DNA of 64,000 bases from Microplitis mediator (lineage: Eukaryota > Arthropoda > Insecta > Hymenoptera > Braconidae). Within the stretch, counting starts at the first letter, position 1, and each line of letters starts with the position of its first letter. Location of the stretch: assembly GCF_029852145.1 (NCBI RefSeq), contig NC_079975.1, positions 4,836,001 through 4,900,000 on the forward strand, read 5' to 3'. A program made the position numbers and the translations under genes. The notes under the pieces were generated by a model. The model worked only from the letters and a program-made list of their open reading frames with translations, was not told where the DNA came from and did not search any database. Shown here one piece after another: positions 1-13,016 of the stretch.

Positions 1-263
1 CCAACTTATACCACATATATATATTTATATACATATATACATATATTTCAAATCAATTTTGGTGGTCAATCAATCTAATATCCAGTAAAACAATATTGAA
101 TTTATTTGAAATTAAAAAAAATATATACTTTAATGTCTGACTTGTTTTTTATTATAAATTAATTTTTATTATTTAGATAATTTATGATGTAGTGAGTAAA
201 TTAAATGATTTGATAATCTATTTATTAATCTTCAATTTTTATAATTAAATTCGGTTAAAAAAA

Positions 264-655
264 AAAATACACGCAGAGAATTTTACTGTATTTTTTGCAT
301 CAAAAGTAACATGAGGACAGTATGGAATTATTGTACAAATTACTGATACTGTAGAAATTTTAAAAATACATCGAACAGAATTTAAAAGATGCATAGTAAT
401 TTTGACAAAGCAACAGATAGAATTTATACCAACTGCATACTAAATATTCTAATTTAACCTAATAAATTTTACTGTGCAGTTGGTATAAATTTTATCTACA
501 CCTTGTAAATTCTGTTCGATGTATTTTAAAAATTTCTACAGTATCGGTAATTTGTACAATAATTCCATACTGTCCTCATGTTACTATGACTATTGTAATT
601 TTTCTATAAATTTTTGATGCAAAAAATACCGTAAAATTCTCTGCGTTTATATTTT
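264..655. mobile_element. Foldback/MITE-like hairpin element
   Basis: The left arm (264-437) and right arm (476-655) are reverse complements with few mismatches and one ~30-bp insertion in the right arm. Ends carry ACGCAGAGAATTTTACTGTA and its complement; the loop is about 38 bp. No ORF. Confidence 0.8.
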
Positions 656-2035
656 TAGCAGTTTTTATTTATTTATTTATTTAAATTTTTAGGCCCTGAA
701 GCCTTAGCTCCCTAAGGGCCTTACAATAAATACAAAATGATAAATATATATAGAGCAGTTTTTATGGCGACTATATATGATTAATACCCAAGACATTATT
801 TCTTCAGAGCTCCTATATAGAGTAGAAATTATAACAAATATATGTGAATTACTTCATACATGTATTTATATATTTATGGTTATAGCTCTGTATCATTTTA
901 GAAAGTATATTTTTTATCATACAGTATCAAGTAGATGAAAGACTTATTTTCAAAAAGTAAGTAATTAAATACTGTAATCGCACTAATAGTCAATATATAT
1001 AAATCAAAATTGACATCAGTTTTCCATAGAAAAACAATATGACCAAATTTTTTTATTATCAGTAAATTCTATAACACATCGAACAATTTAACGTAATTGT
1101 AAGTAACAAAACTTCACGCGAATTGAAAAATGTTTTGTATTTTTGTATTTTATTTTACTATTTTTGAATGAAATGAAAAAGCATTAAATCGGTTGTTATT
1201 CAGAAAAAAAAATTGTAAATCACAAAGAATAATTTGTATCATGAACTGAAGCAAATGAAAATCGCGGACTTACATGTATACACATTGACCAATACGTAGT
1301 ATATATAGTACACAACTACATACATACAAGCATATATATATATGAGTACTCTGGTACGTATGATCTACAGCAGTTATTACAACAGCAGTAAGCTGGCCGC
1401 ACGACGTAGTGCCGGGACTGCCACAAGAGAAAATGCACACAAGTCCTTTGAGCTCTTTGGCCCGTGAAACGATATATATTCCCTTCTTCGTATCTTATAC
1501 ATATCTTTCGTTCTTGTTTTTTATATATATTTTTTTTTGTATAAACTTTACGTGTAGTATATAAAAGAAAAGAGACAGAGTATATGTATATACACATATA
1601 TATATGCTCACCTTGTCGAGTTTAACCGGTGTGTCTTCTCCCGCGGGGTCAACCGAGTATCGCTCCGGGATACGAGCGAATTCTCATGCATCGATTCATT
1701 GTTCTTTTCAAATAGACACTAATTTTTATAACTTAACATTTTTTTTTACTGTTTATTTATTTACTTAAACGTTTGTTGACATTTCAGAAAGAAATCACAT
1801 ATGTATAGAGTACATACGTTTCTTAGTTCATATATTTTCTGTAGATGATGAATGGATTCAAAAATTATAATTTTGGGCTGATAACGAATTCTGTAAACGA
1901 AATCTGATTAATATGTAGATCAAATATAATCTTTTCAAAAATTTAGTCGATTCATAAATCTGATCCATAGATTGGTGATATAGGGAATGGAAAAATTATC
2001 AAAAACACTTTTTACAGACATAAAATTCGGTCTAA
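656..2035. other. AT-rich non-genic stretch
   Basis: No credible gene seen. A short hairpin at 690-724 (AGGCCCT ... AGGGCCT) follows a TTTA-rich run and could be the tail of an old retroelement. GC-richer patches at 1380-1460 and 1610-1690 have no open exon I can defend. Confidence 0.5.
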
Positions 2036-2116
2036 CGTCAAGTACCGGATTCGAACGCTAGACCTGCCGCGTTATGGACTAAAGCCATACGGAACCAACC
2101 ACTCGGCTATGGCTGA
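2036..2116 (-). tRNA. tRNA-like sequence (degenerate, class II shape)
   Basis: The minus strand shows a box A-like TAGCCGAGTGG, a perfect 5-bp anticodon stem (TATGG/CCATA) with a 7-nt loop CTTTAGT, and a box B-like GTTCGAATCC. The T-arm stem and acceptor stem pair poorly, so I read it as a tRNA-derived relic rather than a working tRNA. It abuts the word-repeat element at 2120-2348. Confidence 0.4.
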
Positions 2117-2119
2117 CTA

Positions 2120-2348
2120 TAGTGTGCTGTCAACTGATCCCAACAATTTCACACCACGAAAAGTGATCCCTGCAAATTGATCCCATCGACATACGGTTGA
2201 AAATGATAAAGATGAAGATGATGATTGTGAAAGTTATGGAAATCTTGATGAAACTGATGAATTAATAGACCAGTTGTCAGTTGGATCTAGTTTGTGGGAT
2301 CAATTGTCATGTGATTACTTGTCTGGGATCAGTTGTCATGGAGCACCC
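2120..2348. mobile_element. Word-repeat element (GGGATCA / TTGTCA)
   Basis: Inverted ends: TGCTGTCAACTGATCCC at about 2126 and GGGATCAGTTGTCATGGAGCA to 2345. Inside, GGGATCAATTGTCA-type words recur in both orientations (2163-2187, 2294-2310). No ORF. Confidence 0.55.
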
Positions 2349-2915
2349 ATACAAAAAAAAAAGAATCAGCCCATTACTGGGTTGTGAATGGCTGTCAGTT
2401 TTGAAGCATCGGCCGAAGATCGGCTAAATATCGGATGATATCGGTATGCCAAGCATGGCAATCGCAAGCATTGGCCAATCGTGACAAGCAATCATCGGCC
2501 AAAGCTTGGTATCAAGCATCAGCCAAAGCTTAATTCATCTCAATTATTTAATAACAACTATACTAAATAAAAATGATGAATTCGCGTTTCTACGCATTGA
2601 TATGAACCTCTGACATGGTAAATAAATTGAAATGTAAGATTTGTTCTTCAATAAAATTTGAAATAATCATTTATATAAGTTGAGAAAATAAATAACGGAC
2701 ACAGAATCAGCTAATATAAAGCAAGTAGCGCTTGCGCGAAGAGCACTCGATCAAACCGTTGGCCAACGAACGGCTGTTAATTGTACGCCATTTTCATAAG
2801 CAAAAAGACGGCTGCCATGCACGGGCCAGTAGTTAGCCATTTATTGGCCAATCATTGCAAACCAGGCATCGGCCGATCTATGGGAAAATTTCGAAGCTCG
2901 GCGACTTTGTATGGG
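2346..2915. mobile_element. Word-repeat element (GCATCGGCC)
   Basis: Short inverted ends CCCATACAAA (2346-2355) and TTTGTATGGG (2906-2915). The body repeats AGCATCGGCCRA, TTGGCCAAT and CAAGCAT words many times at 2400-2530 and 2755-2880. It abuts the element at 2120-2348. Confidence 0.5.
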
Positions 2916-3008
2916 CATAGTAATGGTTACATTACTTTATAGTTTGTATAAGCAATCACATAGGAGCGACGTGACTCAAAAATATAAAGTAATGTAATTT
3001 TTACTATG
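2916..3008. mobile_element. Small palindromic MITE-like sequence
   Basis: CATAGTAATGGTTACATTAC at 2916 is answered by the complement ending at 3008 (GTAATGTAATTTTTACTATG). About 25-bp arms, 93 bp overall. Confidence 0.55.
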
Positions 3009-4629
3009 CTGCATAGGCATAATTTACTTGACATTTCTCTCTGTGTAGCAAATAATCATACAAGTGATATCTGATTGACGTATGAATCATATAAAGTTTA
3101 ATCGAAGAATGATTCCTTCATGGCTAATATTTGAACCAAAAACAGTCATCAGATTTATAATTACGGCTTGGACCAAATATTGAACACAGTTATGACTTAC
3201 GAGTCAGATATTTACTAGGCTGATTATTGCTAAGCCGAAAAATTTGAGTGATTATGTTTGAGAACTCAAAAAATGCAACTTTGAACGAAAATAATGCTGA
3301 GGTAATTTAAATAAAAGAGATGAACATAAAATCAAGCGGGAATCGTATAAAAAATTGACGAGGATCCCGGAGTGCTATGGGTTTTATATTCAGTTATACA
3401 GGTTGCGAGGTGAGCTGGGCTTGGAGACGAATAAAAAAAAAACTAAATAATAATAAAAAGAAAAGGTGAAATGAAAGAGGTAAAGAGAGGGTTGAGAGTA
3501 AAATGGAAATAAGAGATAGAAAGGTGAGTGTGAGAGTGTGGTAGTAGGGCGCAGTGACAAATGAAACAGCTACAAATTGCGCTCGCTGGGTTCTCATTCT
3601 CATTCACCACTTGTTCGCTATCACGATCTTTAAATCATTTGTTAAATCTAATGCTTTATATATATTTTTTATTTTTATTAATAGAGATTTATAATTTTTA
3701 CTTTTATTTTTGTTCTTTGCAAACAAATTTTTTTTTTATTGTAGGATTATTTAGTTGAATGAGTGATCGCGGGCGAAATGATTCTCATAAATAATTTTGA
3801 GGTAAAAAATTCGAATTAATAAATTATTTTTGGTAATTTCGAGTTGAGCTGCAGGTTATGGACTAGGGACGATAATTAATAATTAGGAAATTTATGGAAG
3901 AAAAAATAAAAATATGAAATATATACTTAAAAAAAAAAGTATATGTATAATTGGATAATGTCAATATTTACATTTTTATGAATCATGAGAAGAAATGACT
4001 CAATAAAAAGTATTATAAAATTCTTGGAAGTTGTCATCGACGATCTAATATAAGCTTAAGGATTAAAAGGAGGAGAATGAGAGAATAGAGAAAGAGGAAA
4101 CATTAAATTGTGGCATATTAACACGTAACATATCAAGAGACTATAAATATTTTATATGTATTATATATTATACTGAAAAAAATTTGCATGGGTTAATATT
4201 TTTTTTTCCACTTTATGTTTTATGGTTTTTAAAAAAAAATTTTAAAAAACTTTTGATTTATTTGAGTAAAAAAAAAATAATTCAGATTGCCAATGAGAAT
4301 GAGATACTGCTTATATATATATTTTATAATTATAACAAACAAAATTTTATTCAATGCAAAATAAAAATTTTAAGTCACAAATTTTGTTTGACCGAAAATT
4401 AAATGGAGCCACTAAATTACCAAAATTCTCATTATTATTTCAATGCCTTGTATATTTTTGAATTAATAATTATTTAATTAATCAATCGCTTCCCTAATTA
4501 TCCATATTTTGAGTGAAACCGTTGCGTAAATATTCAACGATCCCTAATTACTTGCAAAATCTTAAGAAACTGTACTCCGAAATTCAAAAATAAAATTTCG
4601 TACTAACGATACAGGCAGGCATTCCTTTG
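3009..4629. other. Non-genic stretch
   Basis: AT-rich with one GC-richer patch near 3370-3620. Open frames are short and unlike proteins. Nothing recognised. Confidence 0.5.
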
Positions 4630-5260
4630 TAGGAAAAAAAATATTGACAAGGGGCCGGTCTTGGCACAATACTGGGCTGCCCAGGCTCGGCCTCCAAAGG
4701 TTGGTCCGAGATCCGACCAACGTTCAAGTGACGAGCCTCGGTTCGCCAGTCTTGGGCCAAGATTCAGCCACTACTCAAGTAACAAGCCTTGGTTTGCCAG
4801 CCTTGGGCCAAGATTCAGCCAATACTCAAGTGGCAAGCCTTGGTTTGCCAGCCTAAATAACAAATGGTATCTAAAAACCTCTGGGTTCTATGAATATTGT
4901 AACAGCCTAGTGGATAAGACACTTGCCTAGCAGCTATGAAAGACCAGGTTCGAGACCCAGCAAATGCAAAAGAAATTAGTTTCATCGATCTACCTGATAT
5001 CTCTGTGTACAAATTTATTTCCATATGTTACCATCACGCACATGTCTACTAATTTTTTTTTTTTTTTAATTTATTTTTAATAAGTATAGGTGCTTATTTA
5101 GCAACAATGTTGGCACAATACTGGCTCTCGATATTGGCTCAGTGTTATCATTTCGATGCTTAGACAAACTTGGGCCAAGCTTAGATTTCAAGCTTCCCCC
5201 AGAGTTAATAAGTCTTGCGCCAAGCCTCGGCCAAGCTTGGGCCTTTTGTTTTTTCCTATA
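4630..5260. mobile_element. Word-repeat element (TTGGGCCAAG) with tRNA-like core
   Basis: Bounded by TAGGAAAAAA (about 4630) and TTTTTTCCTA (about 5250-5259). Both flanks of the body are made of CTTGGGCCAAG, CAAGCCTTGG and TTGGCACAATACTGG words; the last occurs at 4661 and 5109. A tRNA-like segment lies in the middle (4898-4972). The words match those of the element at 32672-33095. Confidence 0.5.
4898..4972 (+). tRNA. tRNA-like sequence inside a word-repeat element
   Basis: CAGCCTAGTGGATAAGACAC resembles a box A/D-arm (similar to tRNA-Arg, GGCCTAATGGATAAGGC), and GGTTCGAGACC matches box B at the right spacing. Stems are imperfect, so this is probably a tRNA-derived module, not a functional tRNA. 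Confidence 0.4.
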
Positions 5261-6380
5261 AGGGTTAGACAGAAAAGTAGAAGAATTTTTAAGTATGTGA
5301 TACATTTGCACGCAAGTAGCAAAGTTATGAGATTAAAATAAAAAACAATTCATAAAACAAACAACATCCTTATTTTTGAATTTATGAATACATAAAATTT
5401 GGATACAGCTGCCATAACATAATAATGCCCTTATTATTATAATAAATAACTTATTTGTTTTTTTAAACGATCCTTGAAAAATCATAGTATTATGCTAATG
5501 CAGTGATTAATATATATAGGGGGAGGTCCGATGTTAATATTTCAAATTTCTCACTATTCTCTTGGGACCCATCCAAAATATTCCACACTCGGCGGTTTAT
5601 AAACTCAAGGCGTAAGGTCAGATTTTCAGGAAAAAAGTTAAATGATTTAATACAAGTACTTTTTTTATTTTTAATTAATGGTTGCAATTTTTTATAAAAT
5701 TTGCAGACCTTAGTTTACAAAAAAATATTTAATAAGATTTAGATAAAATGTATCACAATGTCAGGGTTGCTAATAAAAAATAAATAATTTTGCGATAGAT
5801 ATATAGGTGATGATAAAATAATAATAAAAAAAAAGGTTGAAATGGCCGTTGGTTGTAGGCCCTTAGGTAAGACTTAAATGTAATTAGCGTGAGCCTATCA
5901 TTATGTGGTAGCGAGACCACTCCCCCGTCACATTATATGTTTATAAATCAGCCCCGTGTGGTAATAAAAAACGAGCTAGCCCGAGTAAAAAAAGCAAAAA
6001 GAAATTAAGGAACGCAGAAAAAAAAATGATAGAAATGGAAAAAAATAAAAATAAAGTTCCAGGATCAGACTCGCGCGCGCGGTTCCCGCCGAGATGCTTG
6101 TTGATCAGGTAGAGGAATTCTTATGCTAATGATTTTATGACTTGGGGAAACGAATACTCTCGTCATATTACTTTTTAATCGTTTGTTGGGATTTTCACAT
6201 GGATGGATACACAAGAACTAGGCGAGAAGAGACATGGAAATTATTTCCTGGTGAGTTTATTTTACTTATATCTTTAACTATTTTATTACCCCTGTTAGGT
6301 ATAAATTGTTATCATGATTATAAATGTATCATTCATTTTTATGTCCATTTATTTTTAAATTACATTTTTACAAGATCTGT
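5261..6380. other. Non-genic stretch with a possible orphan exon
   Basis: A short open stretch (6199-6251, ending ..WKLFP at a GGTGAGT donor) could splice to the TGCAG acceptor before 6484 in the duplicated block. The joined frame is short, and I recognise no product. 5840-5960 is somewhat GC-richer, without an ORF. Confidence 0.25.
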
Positions 6381-6696
6381 TAATTATTTAATTTTTTTAT
6401 TTGCCCAATAAAAATTATTTTAATTATTATTTAATCATGTGATTCTGTATATTTATTTATATTAAAAACAATTGTTTACTGCAGTACAACCTGGTTATAA
6501 AATTCTTCCGCTCAATTCTTTGTATATTACTTGTTGTTTCACTCATTTTAATGATTTGGGTATAAATAGTGCGTATGGCTTCCGCTAGGTGGCTTATGCC
6601 CGAAAATTATCTCGCATTTGGTATCAGCTTTGCCTCGGCCTTTATATCACATGCCCCAGAAAATCCACCATTCTGGCCTACGATCGTAATATATTA
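6381..6696. repeat. Direct duplicate, copy 1 (316 bp)
   Basis: Nearly identical to 7485-7799. It contains a TTTACTGCAG splice-acceptor-like site followed by TACAACCTGGTTATAAA and a conserved 120-bp core (GCGTATGGCTTCCGCTAGGT...). Relative to copy 2 it has a 1-bp insertion and a TAA in the corresponding frame. Confidence 0.85.
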
Positions 6697-7482
6697 CACG
6701 GAGAAGAAAATATAGTAAATTTTACTAAATAATATGAGAATAATTATTAAATTTGGATAGTAATCTTGAAACGCTTATGATTTATATGAAAAATTCATAA
6801 ACAGATTAGCATACTTTACAAGTTGTTTAGTAAATTCTACTGTATTAGAATGGAAAAAAATAAAATAAAATTTTTAATAGTTTTTCAACTTTTTATTATT
6901 ATTACTATTATTTCTGTCATCTGTATGAGTGTTGGTGTAGACTTTTGTTTTTTAAAAAATCACTTCATTCAACCGAGATTCGAACCCTGATCCCCCGCGC
7001 GCGAGTCCTTTCCTATGTCTGACGGCCTGATGTCTCCTTTGAAAAAAGGTTTCAGAACTTGTAATACATATTTGTATATGCTATCCCCACCAACTTTTAA
7101 TTTTATCTATACATAGTAGAAGTTACTATACAGATAGTAAAAAAATATAATCTTGTTAGCAAAAAATACATTGCGTATAGTAATTTTTAATATTTTGTAT
7201 AGTAACAAATCCTATATTGTATTAGAAAATTTACTTTCTTAAATTTGTATTTATTAATAATACTGATAGTAAAATTTACTATACAAATAGTAAAAAATGG
7301 AATCGTCTTAGCAAAAAATACATTACGCATAGTAATTTTTAATATCTTATTATGTAATTATTACTAACTAGTAAATTTTACTAAACGTTTAGTAATAATT
7401 ACAATACAGAATGTATTTTTTCATATCTGTTAGTAAATTTTAATATAATATTGTAATTTTTACTATATTTTTTTCTCCGTGT
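6696..7482. mobile_element. Word-repeat element (AGTAAATTTTACTA) with tRNA-like core
   Basis: Terminal inverted repeats ACACGGAGAAGAAAATATAG (6696) and its complement ending CTCCGTGT (7482). The body is full of TAGTAAATTTTACTA, ATAGTAATTTTTA and GCAAAAAATACATT words in both orientations. It sits exactly between two direct duplicates and contains a tRNA-like segment at 6968-7037. Confidence 0.75.
6968..7037 (-). tRNA. tRNA-like sequence inside a word-repeat element
   Basis: The minus strand has GGCCGTCAGACATAGGAAAGG (D-arm/box A-like) and CAGGGTTCGAATCTCGG, with a good box B and four of five T-stem pairs. Too degenerate to call a functional tRNA. Confidence 0.4.
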
Positions 7483-7484
7483 AT

Positions 7485-7799
7485 TAATTATTTAATTTTT
7501 TTATTTGGCCAATAAAAATTATTTTAATTATTATTTATTCATGTGATTTTGTATATTTATTCATATTGAAAACAATTGTTTATTGCAGTACAACCTGGTT
7601 ATAAGTTTTTTCCCCTCAATTCTTTTATATTACTTGTTGTTTCACTTATTTTAACGATTTGGGTAAAAATAGTGCGTATGGCTTCCGCTAGGTGGCTTAC
7701 GACCGAAAATTATCTCGCATTTGGTATCAGCTTTGCCTCGGCCTTTATATCACATGCCCCAGAAAATTCACTATTCTGGCCTACGGTCGTAATACATTA
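7485..7799. repeat. Direct duplicate, copy 2 (315 bp)
   Basis: Second copy of the 6381-6696 block. On the plus strand it is open for 95 codons (7576-7863; VQPGYKFFPLNS..., hydrophobic), whereas copy 1 has a frameshift and stop. I do not recognise the product, and the frame may be chance. Confidence 0.85.
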
Positions 7800-8607
7800 C
7801 TTATATTTATTTCCCTTTCTTACTTTTCGGCGTAAGTTAATAATTAGAATAATTGGCAGATAATAATTTCTGGCAATTGTTAAATTTGTAGAGAGTAGAG
7901 TAAAGAGGTCAGAAAAATAATAAATAAGGAATAAGAATAAATACAAACAAATATAAATAAGATAGAGGATAAAGTGTAGGTGGTTCTCAGCTGTTGCATA
8001 TGAAAGATGCACCTGCTCAAACCGCATGAAGCATGTATAGACATGTTGCAGAAGCGAGAGAATGTAATGTTACAAACTAAGCCTACTAACAACAGAATAT
8101 AAGTAACGAAAACAGATTGTGTTAATCCATGATGTAACATTTCATTTACATACTCATATATTTCGCCTAAGTTGCAATAGTTGCCTCATGCATTATAGTT
8201 TTCCATTTATTTCCTTTCTACGCCACGACTACTTTCAATTTAAAATATGTCTTTTTAGTTCCTATTCTATTGATTTATTGACTATTAACGGAACAGGATT
8301 TCGATTAAAGATCTATAGGGTTCGATGTAAACGTTTATTAATCCGTTTTAAATACTACGGATAATGATATTTGTTATATAAATTTATTTAAGAGTTGGAG
8401 TAATTTTTATTGAAGGTGTTGATACTCGAGGGAGTTTACAAACCAGCAAGGAAGTGATAACGAAGCGAATCCTGATGGCAGGTGGTCTTACGTTTGATGT
8501 TGAACGACGACATGACGTGCTCGGTACACGTGTTACGTACCATGTTAAACTGCATTGCACATGCTCATGTAAAATGTTTTTTTTTAAACTTTTTTACTCT
8601 TTCTATA

Positions 8608-8654
<47 letters not shown>
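8608..8654. repeat. (AT)n microsatellite
   Basis: Uninterrupted alternating TA of about 45 bp. Confidence 0.9.
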
Positions 8655-8656
<2 letters not shown>

Positions 8657-9107
8657 GTCAAAATTAACATAAAACGTTAATTGCGGGTGTAAGTGCGTGC
8701 ACTCATCTGCAAGTACATATACTAAAAAGTATAATATTATTTGTTAAGTCTTTATAACGCAGTAACAAGTTAATAAAAAATAACATAAAAATTTATTTAT
8801 ATCCAGTGACCTCTGGAGGTCAAATTTTATTTATCAATTATATTTTATTGCCCATTTAATTTTCTCGAATTAAAAAAAAAATAACTCATCAATAAAATTT
8901 ATTATTAATAAGTATTATTTAAAATTATTTTTTTTTTTATTAAAAATATATGATGAAATGGTCGCCATTTTGTAAACTGCCTACCTCAGTAGTAGTTTGA
9001 TATATGATCCCATTGGCTACCAAGCTGTTTAGACACTCACTCAAAGAGTACTGGAGAGACTGGAGACGCTCAAGACTCTCGACCTCAACCCTTGCATTAT
9101 ATTAAAC

Positions 9108-9146
<39 letters not shown>

Positions 9147-11369
9147 CCGGTAAGCGAACTGAATAAGAGTCTGAGACCTATAACCATATAAGTAAAAATT
9201 TTTTTATCTTGTTCTCTGGCAATTAAAATTCTTTACTCCCACGAATCACGCTTCTCTTTCTTCTCATTCTGTATTATATATTTATAAATATATACCTCTT
9301 TTATCTCGTATAATGCTTCCTTCATTTATATACTTTGTCTGTGTTGCCAACTATCAAATCTTTTTCTCCTTCATTTCGATGACGTTTACACGGTTCTCGA
9401 CTCCTGGTGAACTTTGGGGTTAAGCTGATTGACAGACTACTTCGTTTCAGCTTCTCCAGGTGTTATTACACCTTTTTAATTTTTCCTATTCATATTTATT
9501 TTTTTTTAATCATAAAAAAAATTTTCATTATTTATTTTATAATTTTTCTATTTTGTTGCCATTGTTTAACTTTTTCGAAGCACTAACTTGAGAAAGCTGT
9601 TATGAGAACCAAAGAAGTTCATAAATGTGCAAGTTCATATATATATATAGGTATACGTTGTATGTACGAAAGTATATTCCTCGTGGGATATGGTTCTTAT
9701 ATATTCTCTCTCTCTCTTTTTTTCTCTCTCTTACGTATCTTTGGTACATAAATAAAAGCGCATCTCGAGAGGTATTAAATCACGTAAAATCGCGTGTATG
9801 CATCGTAACAAAAATAATATTAAAAAATATCATAATAAGGGTATAAAAATATAACTTTTGTTTCCTGACTGACAAAATATAATTTATGAATAAATATAAT
9901 TAATGAATTATTAATTATCATTTTTTAGACTAGACCTTGATCGAGTGACAGCGCGACAGAGAAAACGTAACCTCACATTTAGTGAGCGGTAAGATATTTT
10001 ACTATGATAAATATTATTTACAAATATATAGGATAGTAAACATAATAATATTGATATATCGAATAGATTGTGGGTAAGACAAGACATTAATGTAAGAAGC
10101 TGGTAGGTGCTCGGGAATGTTGACGTGGAATATCAAAACGGTCAGTGGTGAAGGTTAGTACGCATGCGCCACCCCCCGCAGAGCCAATCACCGCCCGAGA
10201 AATGGTAGTAGCCGCGTCCAAGTCAGCTTCAGGAGTATTCAACTGCTTCTCTTCTCTTACTTGCTCTCACTTATTCTGGCTGACGAATAATAAGGAACAG
10301 AAAGAGAAGAAACGAGTTCAGCTTCTCAGCTTCTATTTTAGTACTCCCTCTGTATGAAATCATCTTCACTGTTGTATAGAGTATGGAGTAATGAAAGATG
10401 ACGAAGAGAAGACGAGACAAGAGTAATAAGCTAAAAAATAATAATGATGATAATAATAAGAGTAAGACGAAAAGAAGGGGTTAAAGACTGTATACAAGGA
10501 TCCGGTAAAAGAGTAAAGTTGATTGCGTCGAGGCTGCGTAAATCTTGTTGATGGAAATTGTCCGCGTACCTTCAGTTTGTTCGGCAATTACATCCTGCCG
10601 TGAATGCGTTGGTCAGTAGCACTATACTCTCTTCCATATACTTATGTATAACCTCTTCCTCCTTTTATTTTTCTCGGTATGTAGTCCGTAGTTCATCGGA
10701 TGCCTTTTACCTTCAGTACTTATCCAACCCCTGATCGCGCCTTTTATTCCACCCCGTCGAGTCTTCCAGAGATTAATGATCCTCTCTCTTAAGATTTTTT
10801 AATTCTAAAGACTGTGCACAAATAACTACCGTCATCTGTCTTGACCATCCAATTACCGTCTCAGTTATGTGTGGAATAACATTTTCATATTATTCATACT
10901 TTTTTTGGTCATTTATTCGTCATCAGTTATCGTCAACCAAATTCACTGTCGAAATAACTGAAACTGCAAGAGTTCCTAGTTTTTTTTCAGAGCTTAACAT
11001 AATATTGTATGTACATAATAATAGAAGGAGTTATCGTACTGTTCCTTACAAGACGCTTCTGTTGAAAATTTAAATTAACTCTTAATTTAAAATTAACAAC
11101 TCTGAGAGTCACTGTAGTGTATCAACATCCAGCGAAGTAACTGTAAAAAATTAATACTGTCTATCAATAATAAGACATTGATGCTTATATAGACGAATAG
11201 AAGAAATAATTGAAAAAAAAATAATACACTCGATGGATAGAGGACGAATATCGTAACAGTAAAATATATATGTATATATACGACAGACCGTGACAGTAGT
11301 AGTGTAGTGTACTAGATGGAGTAGTGTTGAGAAAGAGGGTGCAGAGGTGGGTTGGGTGAAAGCTGTCAC

Positions 11370-11540
11370 AGGCAGAGACGGCCGGGGAGATGGTTCTCAT
11401 CCCCTTGTACCTCGTCCTCATCTGTAATCGCGGGGGCGGCGACGTCCTGTCCTCGACAGGATCACATTGCCACTGAACTATACTACTGTATACGCAACAC
11501 AGAACAGACCGACGCGGCTTAAACCCTCCTGGCATCATCC
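11370..11540. promoter_or_regulatory. GC-rich island, possible promoter
   Basis: CpG-containing block in AT-rich DNA (CGGCCGGGG, CGCGGGGGCGGCGACG). On the minus strand AGTTCAGTGGC is an initiator-like motif. No adjoining coding exon is visible, so the assignment is weak. Confidence 0.2.
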
Positions 11541-12993
11541 CTCTTCACCTCTCTACACCTAATACCAACAGCAAATCTCTCTCTCATCATTGCAAACTTC
11601 TCTCTTCTGTAGGTTGCCAGTCGACACGGTGCCAATTCCATTCGCTTAACGCAAAATCAACACTGAAATTGTCGATCAGCTTCATAATATAAACATAATA
11701 CCAACAATATCGATAACCAAAAATATTCTTATCCCAACATTTTGCTTAACAAACTACTAAATAACAAAATTAATAAGTAATTTTATTTTTAAATAATGTA
11801 CTGTTCAAAAATATTATCACGTTTCTTTTATATACGTCAATCTCCAAACAAATGCATATATCTATATCTATATATGTATATATAAATTGATTCGATCACC
11901 AGTAGCACAACATTTCGTCTCAATACGTCGAGACATTTTTTTGTTAGTATAAGCAGTAGTTTAAAGTTTCATCAAATGACAAGATCCATGGGAGAATTAT
12001 ATAATGAATAAGACAAAGAGAAGAGTCAAGAAGAATAAGGGACCTACACGTGTGTGTCACTCTGTTATGTTCCGTTTGATGTTGGATAGTGATCCCAGAG
12101 CTCCAGCTTGGCGGATTGCCACATACATATTGCATGCCCGCGAGCGACGACCACCGAAGACATATTTATTGGCATCTCCACGCATTGCCGCTAAAACCAT
12201 GCTAAATATGTCCCTATGTAACCAAGTCAATACTTGTTTATAATATAACCACATTTATCTTATACTTATATAGATGTTTATTTATTTTTAAAAAGTATTA
12301 ATAAGGATACATCGATATATATGTGAACAATAAACGCATGAGCCTTTTTTTGAGGACGCGTGGATGGATTGATAAAATCGATGATCGATATCGAGATAGC
12401 TTTATGACATTTCATTGGCTATTTAATTGGTTACGAGAATTATCGATACTTTTTTAGGGCTGACGAATAGGGAGTGAAGAACAGTTTATCGTTTATTAGT
12501 GATTAGAAGACTGAATTAGTTATTAGTTATTAGGTTATTAGTGAGGGTGAGTAAGTGCGATAATGTAGGATCGATAAAAAAGAAGATCAATTGTGTAGAA
12601 CAATGTTGATTGAAAGGAATTGTGAGAATATTTATGTGGGTATGGATGGATGTTAGAAGAAGAAGGAGAAGAAGAAGCGTGGATTAACACAGGAAACGCA
12701 TCGGGTAGTCGCGGATCGCGAGATGGATAGACGATTGACTCTGATGTGGAGAAGCAAAACATTAAAGAGAATCGATGGATGATTCGATTGAACGTATTAA
12801 CGATCTCATCAATTAAACTCGCGTCCCCCAGGATATATGTGTATTCTCTGTAGCCATTTTCGACGAGCCATTGAAAGATACAAAGAGCCAGCAGACTAAA
12901 ATTTATACATTGTTGAATACTGTAATTACGTTATTAATTTTGTTGGTAAAAAAATAATGTTTAATGCATTTTTGGTGAACGCTTTTTACTATA

Positions 12994-13016
12994 TTTATTT
13001 ACATTTTAAATTTATT
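12994..13016 (-). terminator. Candidate poly(A) signals of the mucin-like gene
   Basis: Two AATAAA hexamers on the minus strand (13016-13011 and 12999-12994), 70-95 bp past the TAA at 13087. Either could direct cleavage. Confidence 0.45.

Noticed and set aside
2036..2116. Suppressor tRNA reading UAA (loop centre UUA), potentially matching the premature TAA in the PT-repeat gene
   Set aside because: The T-arm and acceptor stem do not pair well. More likely a decayed tRNA-like module; a link to the stop codon would be speculation.
6381..7799. Small LTR retrotransposon (two direct repeats around an internal part)
   Set aside because: Repeats lack TG..CA ends, primer-binding site and polypurine tract, and the internal part has its own terminal inverted repeats.
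12004..12254. Overlapping 60-80-codon frames on both strands
   Set aside because: No signal, domain or splice context; typical of chance frames in a GC-richer patch.
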